The position numbers were made by a program, and so were the translations under genes. From contig NZ_JADPET010000006.1 of NCBI RefSeq assembly GCF_015667935.1, positions 1 to 40,620 on the forward strand: a stretch of DNA of 40,620 nt, read 5' to 3'. Origin of the DNA: Clostridium sp. 1001270J_160509_D11 (lineage in GTDB: Bacteria > Bacillota > Clostridia > Peptostreptococcales > Peptostreptococcaceae). Positions 15,998 through 25,619 of the stretch are shown one piece after another. Under the pieces are notes generated by a model. That model ran no database searches. It had not been told where the DNA came from and saw only the letters and a program-made list of their open reading frames with translations. How positions within the stretch are numbered: position 1 is the stretch's first letter; each line of letters opens with the position of its first letter.

Positions 15998-17317
15998 TTA
16001 AATATGGAAATTTAATTCATATACTTTTGTTGGTCGCCCCTTAATATTGCTAGTTTGGGTACAAGTGATTTTTGCATAACCACCTTTTTCTAAATTTTTA
16101 AGTATACGGTTTGCATTTCTTACTGTACTTTTTAGATGGGACGATAAATCTTGAGTTGTTACCATATTTGAATTGGTAAGTTTTAAAATGCTTATGATTC
16201 TTTTTATTGTAACAGCTGACAGATTACTGTTCTTAGCTATTTTCCCAATATCATAAATTGCATGATTTTCAATAACCATACACGCTTTTGAATTTAGTGG
16301 TCCAATAAGGTTGCCCTTTTCAGTAAATATAAAGCTTTTTCCTGATAATAATGCCTCCCTGCGTGCAGTATGTGAATTTTTAATTGCCATGTCTAAGTTA
16401 AGTCCTATCCCATAACCAATTGATACTTCAAAATCTAGATGTTCATTTAAATAGACACTTAAATTACAATTTTGCTCATTATTTGTAATTTGATGTAAAT
16501 TATCTACAGTAATAAGAGCGCAACAATCAGCACTATTTTTGTATGTTGTACTATTTATCATATTAGAGCGTAAAAAATTCTTTGTATGTTCCATGATTAA
16601 CTCTATATTTTCATCTGTATTTAAACTATTATCAGAAGCTGAGATACTAATCATTACAGGTAGGTTTTCACGCATATGGTCTAAAGACATAAGTGACATA
16701 AATCTTTTGACTAAATTTTCAAGAAAAACTGGTGTTTCTATTGCATATTCATAAGGGATATTATGCTCTTGCAAAATCGGTACAATATTACCATATTGGC
16801 ATAAAACTATATCTATTGCATTCATATTCCATAGTCTTAGAATTTCATTTACAATTTGAGTTTCTAATTTTTTTATACTATCTTTACTTAAGTTTTTACT
16901 CCAAATATCAATAGGATACTGTTGATAATCTGAATCCATTAAACTTAAATAATCATTAGCTGTAATTCCAACTTCTAGCGGAATCATAAAATCCAAGATA
17001 ACTCTATTCATATTTAAGTCCCGATTTCGTAGAAGTAAATTTAAAATTGAGCGATATACTCCCGTAGAATCTATTTCAAAAGAAATGATGGGACGTTTTA
17101 TTTCATGATCTACCATCTCAAGAACAGCTTTTGCAGCAGAACTGCTAACTATAAAGCCATCAGTACAAGCGGCGTACTGGTCATAGACTTTATGTATTTT
17201 TTCAATACTATCAAAAGCTACAACTTTGATATTGCAATCTAAGTCTAACTTTGAAAACATATTTTCTAAATGAGAATGGAGAAAATGACTCGTAATAACT
17301 ACAATATTTGTGTTCAT
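15998..17317 (-). CDS. Transcriptional regulator of the adjacent M20/MFS cassette
   Basis: This is a 439-residue protein. The first ~140 residues resemble a PrpR-N-like or sugar/phospho-ligand sensing fold (DGFIVSSSAAKAVLE, RPIISFEID). The middle contains a degenerate GGDEF-like segment of the CdaR/PucR kind (SIGYGIGLNLDMAIKNSHTA, ~310-330). The C-terminal ~80 residues form a winged helix (TTQDLSSHLKSTVRNANRIL then a basic GRPTKVYEL wing). I do not know a named homologue. It is transcribed divergently from the amidohydrolase gene, with a 231-base shared control region, so it most likely regulates that gene and the MFS transporter. The ATG follows AGAGGTGA. Confidence 0.7.
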   Translation of the reverse strand: MNTNIVVITSHFLHSHLENMFSKLDLDCNIKVVAFDSIEKIHKVYDQYAACTDGFIVSSSAAKAVLEMVDHEIKRPIISFEIDSTGVYRSILNLLLRNRDLNMNRVILDFMIPLEVGITANDYLSLMDSDYQQYPIDIWSKNLSKDSIKKLETQIVNEILRLWNMNAIDIVLCQYGNIVPILQEHNIPYEYAIETPVFLENLVKRFMSLMSLDHMRENLPVMISISASDNSLNTDENIELIMEHTKNFLRSNMINSTTYKNSADCCALITVDNLHQITNNEQNCNLSVYLNEHLDFEVSIGYGIGLNLDMAIKNSHTARREALLSGKSFIFTEKGNLIGPLNSKACMVIENHAIYDIGKIAKNSNLSAVTIKRIISILKLTNSNMVTTQDLSSHLKSTVRNANRILKNLEKGGYAKITCTQTSNIKGRPTKVYELNFHI

Positions 17318-17339
17318 TTTTTATTCACCTCTAGCAATT

Positions 17340-17368
17340 ATATTATCAAAAAGCATTTTATAAATCAA
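17340..17368 (-). promoter_or_regulatory. Probable promoter of the divergent regulator
   Basis: On the minus strand TTGATT (17368-17363) and TAATAT (17345-17340) are 17 bases apart, with a short leader to the regulator ATG. Confidence 0.4.
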
Positions 17369-17437
17369 TGTAAATATTCCAAAAGGGAAATGTTTGTTAA
17401 AAAAATACATAAATGTATAATAACAAAGCAGAATTAT

Positions 17438-17466
17438 TTGACAAATGGAACAAATATTGATATATT
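17438..17466 (+). promoter_or_regulatory. Strong promoter of the amidohydrolase cassette
   Basis: TTGACA (perfect) and TATATT (5 of 6) are exactly 17 bases apart. The start of transcription should be near 17473. Confidence 0.75.
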
Positions 17467-17476
17467 ATTATTAAGA

Positions 17477-17515
17477 AAGTATTCTATATATATTCTATAA
17501 ATATAGAAAATACTT
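17477..17515 (+). promoter_or_regulatory. Inverted repeat at the transcription start, candidate operator
   Basis: AAGTATT-CTATA (17477-17488) pairs with TATAG-AA-AATACTT (17502-17515), apart from a 2-base bulge. It begins just after the expected start site, where a repressor, or an RNA hairpin in the leader, could act. Confidence 0.45.
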
Positions 17516-17548
17516 CAAAAAATATTCCGTAAAAGGAGAACAAAGGTT

Positions 17549-18724
17549 ATGAATTATTATAACAGAGCAAAAGAATTAGCAGAAGAAACGGTTGCACATC
17601 GTCGTTATATCCATACAAATGCTGAAGCGGGATTAGATCTTCCTAAAACTAAAGCATATGTTATGGAACAATTAAGAGCGTGTGGTATAGATGCTCAAGA
17701 TTGTGGATATGGTGTAACAGCTACTCTTGGAAAAGGCGGCAAAGTATTATTATTACGTGCTGATATGGACGCACTTCCAATGGCAGAAGAAAGTGGAGAA
17801 GAGTTTGCATGCCCAACAGGCAAAACTGCACACACTTGCGGACATGACTTCCATGCAGCTATGTTACTTACAGCAGCTAAGATGTTAAAAGAAAATGAAG
17901 ATGCTCTAGAAGGAACAGTAAAATTAATGTTCCAACCGGCAGAAGAAACATTTGAAGGTAGCAAAAACATGATCGAAAATGGTATATTACAAAACCCACC
18001 AGTAGATGCAGCGCTTGCATACCATGTATCAACAGGGCAAATGCCAGTTGGTCTATATATGTACAATAACAAAGATACAATGATGTATTCTGTAGATGGT
18101 TTTAAAATCACGCTAACAGGAAAGGGTTCGCATGGGGCTTATCCTCATGCAGGTATAGATCCAATAAATATTGGTGTACATGTACATCTTGCATTACAAG
18201 AATTAATAGCAAGAGAAAGTGACCCAACACATTCTTGTGTATTAACAGTAGGTAAATTCCATGCAGGAACAGTAGGTAACATAATACCAGAAACTGCAGT
18301 ACTTGAAGGAACTATACGTACTAACAAACCAGAAGCAAGAGAATTACTTGTTCGTAGAATGAAAGAAGTTGCAGAAAGTGTTGCAGCTGTTTATGGAGGA
18401 AGTGCAAAAGTAGAAATGCTTTCAGAAGTACCACCACTAATCTGTAATCCAGCTCTTACTGATGAATTCGTAGGATACATGGAAGAGATAGGTATACCAG
18501 GACTTACAGGATACCCAGGAATATCAGCTAGTGCATCTGAAGACTTCGCTGTTATAGCAGAGAAAGTACCAAGTACATTCATGTATTTATCAGCAGGATT
18601 CTTAGATGAAAGAGGTATAGCTCCAGCACATAATCCAAAAGTAAGATTCAATGAAGATGTATGTCCAATAGGATCTTCTTGTTTAGCTCATTGTGCAACA
18701 CAATGGTTAAAAAACAATAAATAA
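17549..18724 (+). CDS. M20D amidohydrolase (hippurate/N-acyl amino acid hydrolase type)
   Basis: The 391-residue product should hydrolyse an amide-linked acyl or aryl amino acid. Metal ligands are C97 and H99 (HTCGHDFH), the Glu pair of QPAEETFEGSKNMIENG near 133, His of AYHVSTG near 161, and the late His of APAHNPKVRF. LLRADMDALPMAEESG is the family signature. It resembles hippurate or aminobenzoyl-glutamate hydrolases rather than the DapL-like paralogue at 9641. By eye its codons are richer in G+C than those of neighbouring genes. It lies 131 bases before an MFS transporter and divergent from a regulator, suggesting uptake and cleavage of one compound. AAAGGAG precedes the ATG. Confidence 0.88.
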   Translation: MNYYNRAKELAEETVAHRRYIHTNAEAGLDLPKTKAYVMEQLRACGIDAQDCGYGVTATLGKGGKVLLLRADMDALPMAEESGEEFACPTGKTAHTCGHDFHAAMLLTAAKMLKENEDALEGTVKLMFQPAEETFEGSKNMIENGILQNPPVDAALAYHVSTGQMPVGLYMYNNKDTMMYSVDGFKITLTGKGSHGAYPHAGIDPINIGVHVHLALQELIARESDPTHSCVLTVGKFHAGTVGNIIPETAVLEGTIRTNKPEARELLVRRMKEVAESVAAVYGGSAKVEMLSEVPPLICNPALTDEFVGYMEEIGIPGLTGYPGISASASEDFAVIAEKVPSTFMYLSAGFLDERGIAPAHNPKVRFNEDVCPIGSSCLAHCATQWLKNNK

Positions 18725-18751
18725 TAAATATGATAAAAATTTATTACATAT

Positions 18752-18795
18752 CGTGAAAACGATAAATTTAGAACGTGAAAACGGTAAATTAAAAA
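18752..18795 (+). repeat. Two 22-base tandem repeats between amidohydrolase and MFS genes
   Basis: CGTGAAAACGATAAATTTAG (unit 1 begins 18752) recurs with few changes from 18774. Each unit contains a small palindromic core, ACG/CGT around GAAA. It may be a protein site or an mRNA element setting relative expression of the two genes. Confidence 0.6.
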
Positions 18796-18855
18796 AGAAA
18801 ATAAAAATTATTTTTAAATAAAAAAAACGGAAAAGAATTAAAGGAGATTTAGATT

Positions 18856-20313
18856 ATGTCTAACGAACGAACGCAACAGACAGTAGCAATACCGCTACCA
18901 AAAGCTAAGAAAAATCTTGTACAAATCGGATGTATATGTATGATGCTTTCTGTAGCTATGTACGGTCTTGTATTTTCAACATTAACTTCACCAATATTAG
19001 AAAGTGTAAACGCAATGGGATACGTAGGTTTATTCTCTATTTTTGCGGCATTAGGAGTATCTATAATGACACCAATCGGAGGAAAACTTGGTGACTTAAT
19101 AGGACGTAGAAATATAGTAGTTATACCAGGTATCATATGTATAATATGTGGGGTTGCATTTGCATTTGTGCGCTCATTAGTACCACTTATGGCTTTACGT
19201 TTATTAATAAGTCTTGCACAAGGGGCTTTCACAGCTGCACCTTATATAATAATGGGATTAATAAACGAAAGAAAAGATGTACCAAAAGCAATGGGTATGT
19301 TAGCAGCTGCTATAGCAGTTGGTGGTTTTGGAGGAAGTATAATAGCAGGTATACTTACTGATATGAATATGCTTACAGTAGCAATACTTATGCCAGCTTT
19401 ACCTCTAATCCTTGGTATAGTATTAATCGGATTAAACATGCCAAACCAAAAACGTGAAGGAAAAGTTACAATAGACATTCCAGGAATAATAGCATTAGTT
19501 GTTACACTTTGTGCGATATTATTATCTTTAAACTTCGGATCATCAATAGGATGGACTAATCCAGCTATAATAGGTGGATTCATATTAGGAATAGTTGCAC
19601 TTGTAGCGCTTATAAAAATAGAAGAAAAAGCAGAGGAACCAATAATACCTCTTGCATTATTCAAAAACAAAAACTATACAATGCTTTTAGTAGTAGGATT
19701 TGCTAGTTACTTCTATCAAAATGCAATGAACGTTTATGCACCAATAGGAGCAATGCAAGTAATGGGTAAATCAGCAAGTATAGCTGGTTCTTTACAAATG
19801 CCTCGTACTTTACTTACTATAATAGTACCAATAATAGCAGGAACATGGGTTGGAAAGAAAACTTCAAACATGTGGAAAGCTATGGTAGGAGCAACTGCTT
19901 TAGCAGGTATACCAATGTTAGCTATGGGATTCACTTCTCCAACTACACCAATAATGATATACTTCGTAGCTCTTACATTTACAGGAATTGCAGAAAGTTT
20001 CCGTTCAGTATCTATAACACCAGCAGCTCAATCTATGCTTGAGCCAAAAGATATAGGTGTTGGTACATCATTCGTAAACTTCTTCAACTCACTTTCAGGA
20101 ACAGTTGCAGCAACAGTATTCGCAGTAGCTTACAACATGAATACAGCAGCTGACCCAACAAATGTAGAATTAATACAAAAAGGTGTTAATGCAGTATATT
20201 GGGTTGCTGGAATAGTAGGAATAGTAGGACTTATAGTAGTTGTATTATTTGTAAGACCACAAATGTCTGATAAAAAACAACAAGTAGAAAAAACTGAAGA
20301 AAAATGTGCTTAA
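18856..20313 (+). CDS. MFS transporter, 14-helix type
   Basis: This 485-residue membrane protein of the major facilitator superfamily has about 14 predicted helices, like the DHA2 drug:H+ antiporter group. Motif A appears as GGKLGDLIGRRN (~75-86), followed by RLLISLAQGAFTAAPYIIMG, and a central loop EEKAEEPIIPLALFKNKNY. Both termini are charged and cytoplasmic. DHA2 members are usually exporters, yet pairing with an amidohydrolase and a regulator would also fit import of the substrate or export of a product. Direction and substrate are unknown. AAAGGAG precedes the ATG, and a good terminator follows the gene. Confidence 0.85.
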   Translation: MSNERTQQTVAIPLPKAKKNLVQIGCICMMLSVAMYGLVFSTLTSPILESVNAMGYVGLFSIFAALGVSIMTPIGGKLGDLIGRRNIVVIPGIICIICGVAFAFVRSLVPLMALRLLISLAQGAFTAAPYIIMGLINERKDVPKAMGMLAAAIAVGGFGGSIIAGILTDMNMLTVAILMPALPLILGIVLIGLNMPNQKREGKVTIDIPGIIALVVTLCAILLSLNFGSSIGWTNPAIIGGFILGIVALVALIKIEEKAEEPIIPLALFKNKNYTMLLVVGFASYFYQNAMNVYAPIGAMQVMGKSASIAGSLQMPRTLLTIIVPIIAGTWVGKKTSNMWKAMVGATALAGIPMLAMGFTSPTTPIMIYFVALTFTGIAESFRSVSITPAAQSMLEPKDIGVGTSFVNFFNSLSGTVAATVFAVAYNMNTAADPTNVELIQKGVNAVYWVAGIVGIVGLIVVVLFVRPQMSDKKQQVEKTEEKCA

Positions 20314-20344
20314 TATAAAGCCTTAAATAAATAATATAAAAAAT

Positions 20345-20396
20345 AAGGGATGTTTTATATCTGTAGTATTACAGTATAGGACATTCCTTTTTTTTT
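20345..20396 (+). terminator. Terminator after the MFS transporter
   Basis: Outer stem AAGGGATGT / ACATTCCTT (one wobble), inner stem CTGTA / TACAG, then nine T. Confidence 0.88.
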
Positions 20397-20920
20397 ATGT
20401 ATAATAAATTAGAATATATTATTTTAAAAGGAAACAAAATATTTATTGGTGTGATAATAGCAAGTAAAAAATCATCATCAAAATTTAAAGAAAAGATAAA
20501 AATATAAGATAATGAAAAAGAGTTGAGCGGGAAAAATAAAAACGTGGGAGTAAATTAAAAGCTTGCTTATAAACTCAGATAAATAAAAATATAAATTGCT
20601 TGAAAAATATAAGTTATAAGAGTGGTAAAGAGGGGACTTTGTAACTTAGAATAAAAAAGTTGGTTAAGGATACAATAAAAAACGAAGATTTACAAAATAA
20701 CTAATTTATAAATAAAATCAATAGAGAAAATATTTAAATAAAATCATAAATAAATATACTAAACAACAAAAGAAAATAAAAATAATGATAGAGATATTAG
20801 TATCAAGCGAAGATGGAACTTTGTTTTCTAAGTGAAAATGCTGGGAAATCAAGGTTTTTATTAAAATATAAAATAAAAACTATAATCTGAGTTAAAAAAA
20901 TAAAAAATTATGAAAACGTA
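20397..20920. other. Long A-rich non-coding gap before cggR
   Basis: No frame with a ribosome site, no family remnant that I can read, and no stable structured RNA are visible. The plus strand is strongly purine-rich. In related clostridia, as I recall, a sigma-54 gene precedes cggR; if so it has been lost here and this may be its eroded place. Confidence 0.5.
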
Positions 20921-20949
20921 TTGAAAAATATTTGCATCTAAGGTAAAAT
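20921..20949 (+). promoter_or_regulatory. Promoter of the cggR-gapA operon
   Basis: TTGAAA (20921-20926) and TAAAAT (20944-20949) have 17-base spacing; each matches 5 of 6 consensus bases. It lies immediately upstream of the CggR-like operator. Confidence 0.75.
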
Positions 20950-20961
20950 AAAATTATCTTG

Positions 20962-20998
20962 TGGGACTCAAATGGATACATAGGACTTAAAAAGTCCC
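20962..20998 (+). promoter_or_regulatory. CggR-type operator
   Basis: TGGGAC-N6 (20962) is followed 19 bases later by TAGGAC-N6-AGTC (20981-20996), closing as the palindrome GGACTTAAAAAGTCC. This resembles the Bacillus CggR operator, which has two direct GGGAC-N6-TGTC boxes just downstream of the -10. Its place between promoter and cggR fits autorepression relieved by fructose-1,6-bisphosphate. Confidence 0.65.
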
Positions 20999-21024
20999 AG
21001 CGTAAAGAATGAGGTATAAAACTT

Positions 21025-22056
21025 ATGAACAATTTATTAAAAATGCAACAAAAATTAATTCCACAAGTGCTTGACATAATGACAAGACGATACTCAATAC
21101 TTAGAGAGATATATTTAAACGAAACTATCGGAAGAAGAAGTTTGGCAAATATGTTAGGGTTGAGTGAAAGAATTGTTCGTTCAGAAACAGAAGTTCTAAG
21201 AGAACAAGGTCTTATCAATGTTGAAACATCAGGTATGAACATAACAGAAGAAGGAATAAAGCTTTTAGAAGGCTTAAAAGAAACTATGAATGAAGTTATG
21301 GGATTATCTACACTAGAAGATAGATTAACTCAATTATTAGGAATAAAAAAGGTAATACTTGTGCCTGGCGATTATGAAAAAAATAAAAGTGTTTTAATCG
21401 ATGTAGGAAGATCAGCCGCATCACATTTTACACATATATTACACGACCACGACATTGTTTCAATTACAGGTGGAACTACGATGGCAGAGTTTTCAAAAGG
21501 ACTAAAACACGATAAGAAATTTGAAAACGTAACTATAGCACCTGCTAGAGGAAGTGTAGGCTTAAATGTAGAGATACAGTCAAATAATATAGCGGCAGAT
21601 ATAAGCAAGAAATTACACTCACAATATGCATTGCTTAATTTACCTGATAAGTTAGGAAAAGAGTCAATGATGATGTTAGCTCAAGAGCCAGAAATCAAAA
21701 AGACTTTAGATTTAGTTTCAAAATCAGACATAGTTGTGTTTGGTGTTGGTAGAGCTGACGAAATGATATTAAGGCGAAACTTATCAAAAGAGGTAGCACA
21801 AGAAATACTAGATAAAGGTGCTGTATGCGAGTCTTTCGGATATTACTTTAATAAATCAGGTGAGATTGTATACAGATTAAATACAATTGGTATTGATTTA
21901 GAAAGTGTTCAACAAGCGAGAGAGGTAATCGCAGTATTTGCAGGATCTAAAAAGATAGAAGCTTTTCTAGCGATTTCTAAAATTAACAAGAACTTAGTTT
22001 TAGTAACTGACGAGCATAGTGGAGAAAAACTTATTGAATTAATTAAAAGTCAATAA
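21025..22056 (+). CDS. cggR: Central glycolytic genes regulator (SorC family)
   Basis: The 343-residue product is a DNA-binding repressor of the lower glycolytic genes that senses sugar phosphates. The N-terminal helix-turn-helix is GRRSLANMLGLSERIVRSET (~38-57). The C-terminal SorC sugar-binding domain follows (SITGGTTMAEF, APARGSVG, VVFGVGRAD, LVTDEHSG). Length and arrangement match Bacillus CggR. It sits directly before gapA with its own promoter and operator, as in Bacillus and clostridia, and should repress the block when fructose-1,6-bisphosphate is low. GAGG lies 10 bases before the ATG, a rather weak site that would keep repressor levels low. Confidence 0.92.
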   Translation: MNNLLKMQQKLIPQVLDIMTRRYSILREIYLNETIGRRSLANMLGLSERIVRSETEVLREQGLINVETSGMNITEEGIKLLEGLKETMNEVMGLSTLEDRLTQLLGIKKVILVPGDYEKNKSVLIDVGRSAASHFTHILHDHDIVSITGGTTMAEFSKGLKHDKKFENVTIAPARGSVGLNVEIQSNNIAADISKKLHSQYALLNLPDKLGKESMMMLAQEPEIKKTLDLVSKSDIVVFGVGRADEMILRRNLSKEVAQEILDKGAVCESFGYYFNKSGEIVYRLNTIGIDLESVQQAREVIAVFAGSKKIEAFLAISKINKNLVLVTDEHSGEKLIELIKSQ

Positions 22057-22068
22057 ATTTAGTCAATA

Positions 22069-22105
22069 ACTAATGATATCAGCATAGACTGATAAATAAA
22101 TTAGT
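22069..22105 (+). promoter_or_regulatory. Stem-loop between cggR and gapA
   Basis: Nested arms ACTAAT / ATTAGT and ATCAG / CTGAT form a bulged hairpin upstream of the gapA ribosome site. In Bacillus the cggR-gapA message is cut near such a stem-loop, leaving a stable gapA RNA; the same role is inferred here. Confidence 0.45.
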
Positions 22106-22158
22106 AAAATAGATATTAAAATATAATATAAAAATAGGTTTTATTTTTAGGAGGTTAA

Positions 22159-23172
<1,014 letters not shown>

Positions 23173-23180
23173 TTTAGGAT

Positions 23181-23223
23181 AAGGTCCGGGTTTGTAGTAT
23201 CTTCTACAGCTCCGGACTTTTTT
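23181..23223 (+). terminator. Terminator after gapA
   Basis: GTCCGG / CCGGAC core with an inner TTGTAG/CTACA stem, then TTTTTT. It separates cggR-gapA from pgk. Confidence 0.85.
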
Positions 23224-23277
23224 AGGATAAGGTCTAATAAATTAATTTAACATAAAAATAAAACTACTCAAGAGCGA

Positions 23278-23306
23278 TTATCATTTAGATTAGGGAATGG
23301 TATATT
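23278..23306 (+). promoter_or_regulatory. Promoter of pgk
   Basis: TTATCA (23278-23283) and TATATT (23301-23306) are 17 bases apart, and the -10 is extended (TGGTATATT). Confidence 0.5.
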
Positions 23307-23413
23307 GGGGAATAAAAAAAGCAAATCGGAATGAATAATAAATAAATACAAATTTTTACAAATATATGATATATTAAAAAAAGGAAAGTGTTTACTTTGA
23401 AAGGAGTTTAATT

Positions 23414-24616
23414 ATGTCAATGTTAAACAAAAAAACAATAGAAGATATAAACGTTACTGGGAAAAGGGTATTAGTAAGATGTGACTTCAACGTACCTCTA
23501 CAAAACGGAGTAATAACTGACGAAAACAGATTAGTAGGTGCATTACCAACTATAAAATACTTAATAGAAAAAGGTGCAAAAGTTATATTATGCTCTCACT
23601 TAGGGAAACCAAAAGGAGAACCAAAACCAGAATTATCATTAGCACCAGTTGCAAAAAGATTATCAGAAATGTTAGGACAAGAAGTAGTATTTGCTGCAGA
23701 TGATAACGTTGTAGGGGAAAACGCAAAATCAGCAGTTGCAGATATGAAAGACGGAGATGTTGTCTTATTACAAAATACTAGATATAGAAAAGAAGAAACT
23801 AAAAACGAAGAAAACTACTCTAAAGAATTAGCTTCTTTAGCTGACGTATTCGTTAACGATGCATTCGGTACTGCACATAGAGCTCACTGTTCAACTGTTG
23901 GAGCTGGACAATTCTTACAAGAAAGAGCTTGCGGATACTTAATCCAAAAAGAATTAAAATTCTTAGGTGAAGCAGTATCTAATCCAGTTAGACCTTTCAC
24001 TGCTATATTAGGTGGATCAAAAGTTTCTGACAAAATAGCTGTTATAAATCAATTATTAGAAAAAGTTGATAACTTAATAATAGGTGGAGGAATGGCTTAT
24101 ACATTCTTAAAAGCTCAAGGATATGAAATAGGAAACTCTTTATTAGAAGCTGATAAAGTTGACTATGCAAAAGAAATGCTAGCAAAAGCTGAAGAAAAAG
24201 GTGTTAAATTATACTTACCAGTAGATTCTAAAGCTGCTAACAAATTCGCTGCAGATGCAGAAGTATTAGTAACAGAAGATCAAAATATACCAGAGGGATA
24301 TTTAGGTTTAGATATAGGACCAAAATCAGTAGAAAAATTCGTAGATGTTGTTAAAAATTCAAAAACAATCGTTTGGAACGGGCCAATGGGAGTATTTGAA
24401 TTTGAAGCATTTGCAGGAGGAACTTTAGCAATAGCAAAAGCTATGGCTGATTTAGAAGATGCAACTACTGTAATAGGTGGTGGAGATAGTGCTGCTGCTG
24501 TTAACCAATTAGGATTCGGAGACAAAATGACTCACGTTTCTACAGGTGGTGGAGCTTCGCTTGAATTCTTAGAAGGAAAAGAATTACCAGGAATAGTTGC
24601 ATTAGACGATAAATAA
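23414..24616 (+). CDS. pgk: Phosphoglycerate kinase
   Basis: The 400-residue product transfers phosphate from 1,3-bisphosphoglycerate to ADP. Signature [15 protein letters not shown] is at the N-terminus, [17 protein letters not shown] follows, and the nucleotide loop region has [11 protein letters not shown] and [15 protein letters not shown]. The C-terminal [13 protein letters not shown] and [15 protein letters not shown] are intact. GAAAGGAG precedes the ATG. It has its own promoter after the gapA terminator, and no terminator is visible before tpiA. Confidence 0.96.
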   Translation: MSMLNKKTIEDINVTGKRVLVRCDFNVPLQNGVITDENRLVGALPTIKYLIEKGAKVILCSHLGKPKGEPKPELSLAPVAKRLSEMLGQEVVFAADDNVVGENAKSAVADMKDGDVVLLQNTRYRKEETKNEENYSKELASLADVFVNDAFGTAHRAHCSTVGAGQFLQERACGYLIQKELKFLGEAVSNPVRPFTAILGGSKVSDKIAVINQLLEKVDNLIIGGGMAYTFLKAQGYEIGNSLLEADKVDYAKEMLAKAEEKGVKLYLPVDSKAANKFAADAEVLVTEDQNIPEGYLGLDIGPKSVEKFVDVVKNSKTIVWNGPMGVFEFEAFAGGTLAIAKAMADLEDATTVIGGGDSAAAVNQLGFGDKMTHVSTGGGASLEFLEGKELPGIVALDDK

Positions 24617-24856
24617 GAAGTATTTAAATATAAAAATTTAAATAAATAATGGGAAAATAATAATAATATAAAGTCTAAGGAATAACTTAAAATTAAACTA
24701 TATCTGATTATAAAGACGATATCTAAGAAATGTTGATATATAGGGAGAATTGGCATATTTTGGATTAGATATATAAACAGTGTAAATTATAGCGATTTTG
24801 TACAATATAGTTTAAAATAAAAAGGTATTCTACATGTTCAAAAGGAGGAAATTTGA

Positions 24857-25603
24857 ATGAGAAAACCAATAATTGCTGGAAACTGGAAAATGAACAAAAA
24901 CATAAAAGAAGCTCTAGAGTTTGTTAAAGAAGTCGGAACTAGAGCTGATAGAGATGATGTTGAAGCAGTAATATGTGCACCATTTTTACAACTAAAAGAC
25001 CTTAAAGAAGCTACTAAAGGTACTAAGATAAAAGTTGGAGCTCAAAACATGCACTACGAAACATCAGGAGCATTCACAGGAGAAGTTTCTGCTGAAATGT
25101 TACAAGAAATAGGAATGGACTATGTTATTATAGGTCATTCTGAAAGAAGAGAATATTTTGGAGAAACTAACGAAACAGTTAACAAAAAAGTATTAAAAGC
25201 ATTACAAGTAGGTATAAATCCAATTTTATGCTGTGGTGAGACTTTAGAACAAAGGGAAGCTGGAGTTACTAAAGATTACGTAAAAACTCAAATATTAGCT
25301 GGATTAAAAGATGTAACTAAAGAAGATTTAGCAAAAGTTGTTATAGCGTATGAGCCGATCTGGGCTATAGGAACTGGAAAAACTGCAACTGCAGAACAAG
25401 CTAATGATGTTATATCATACATAAGAGAAGTTATCGCTTCAGTTTACGGGGATTTAGCTAACGAAGTTAGAATTCAATACGGAGGAAGTGTTAAGCCAGC
25501 TAATGTAGCAGAAATAATGGGGCAAAGCGACATAGATGGAGCTTTAGTTGGTGGAGCATCACTGAAAGCTGATGATTATGTTGCTCTTGTAAATTTTAAA
25601 TAG
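24857..25603 (+). CDS. tpiA: Triose-phosphate isomerase
   Basis: The 248-residue product interconverts dihydroxyacetone phosphate and glyceraldehyde-3-phosphate. Active-site residues are N10 and K12 (GNWKMNK), H94 (IIGHSERREYF) and E166 (AYEPIWAIGTGKTAT), with the phosphate loop YGGSVKPAN. AGGAGG precedes the ATG. The stop codon is 16 bases from the gpmI start, so the two are co-transcribed. The 240-base gap before it holds no recognisable terminator and only weak promoter-like matches. Confidence 0.96.
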   Translation: MRKPIIAGNWKMNKNIKEALEFVKEVGTRADRDDVEAVICAPFLQLKDLKEATKGTKIKVGAQNMHYETSGAFTGEVSAEMLQEIGMDYVIIGHSERREYFGETNETVNKKVLKALQVGINPILCCGETLEQREAGVTKDYVKTQILAGLKDVTKEDLAKVVIAYEPIWAIGTGKTATAEQANDVISYIREVIASVYGDLANEVRIQYGGSVKPANVAEIMGQSDIDGALVGGASLKADDYVALVNFK

Positions 25604-25619
25604 GAGTGAAATTATATAA

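Noticed and set aside
20397-20920. Degenerate protein gene before cggR
   Set aside because: No readable homology or ribosome site in any frame; could only be called non-coding.
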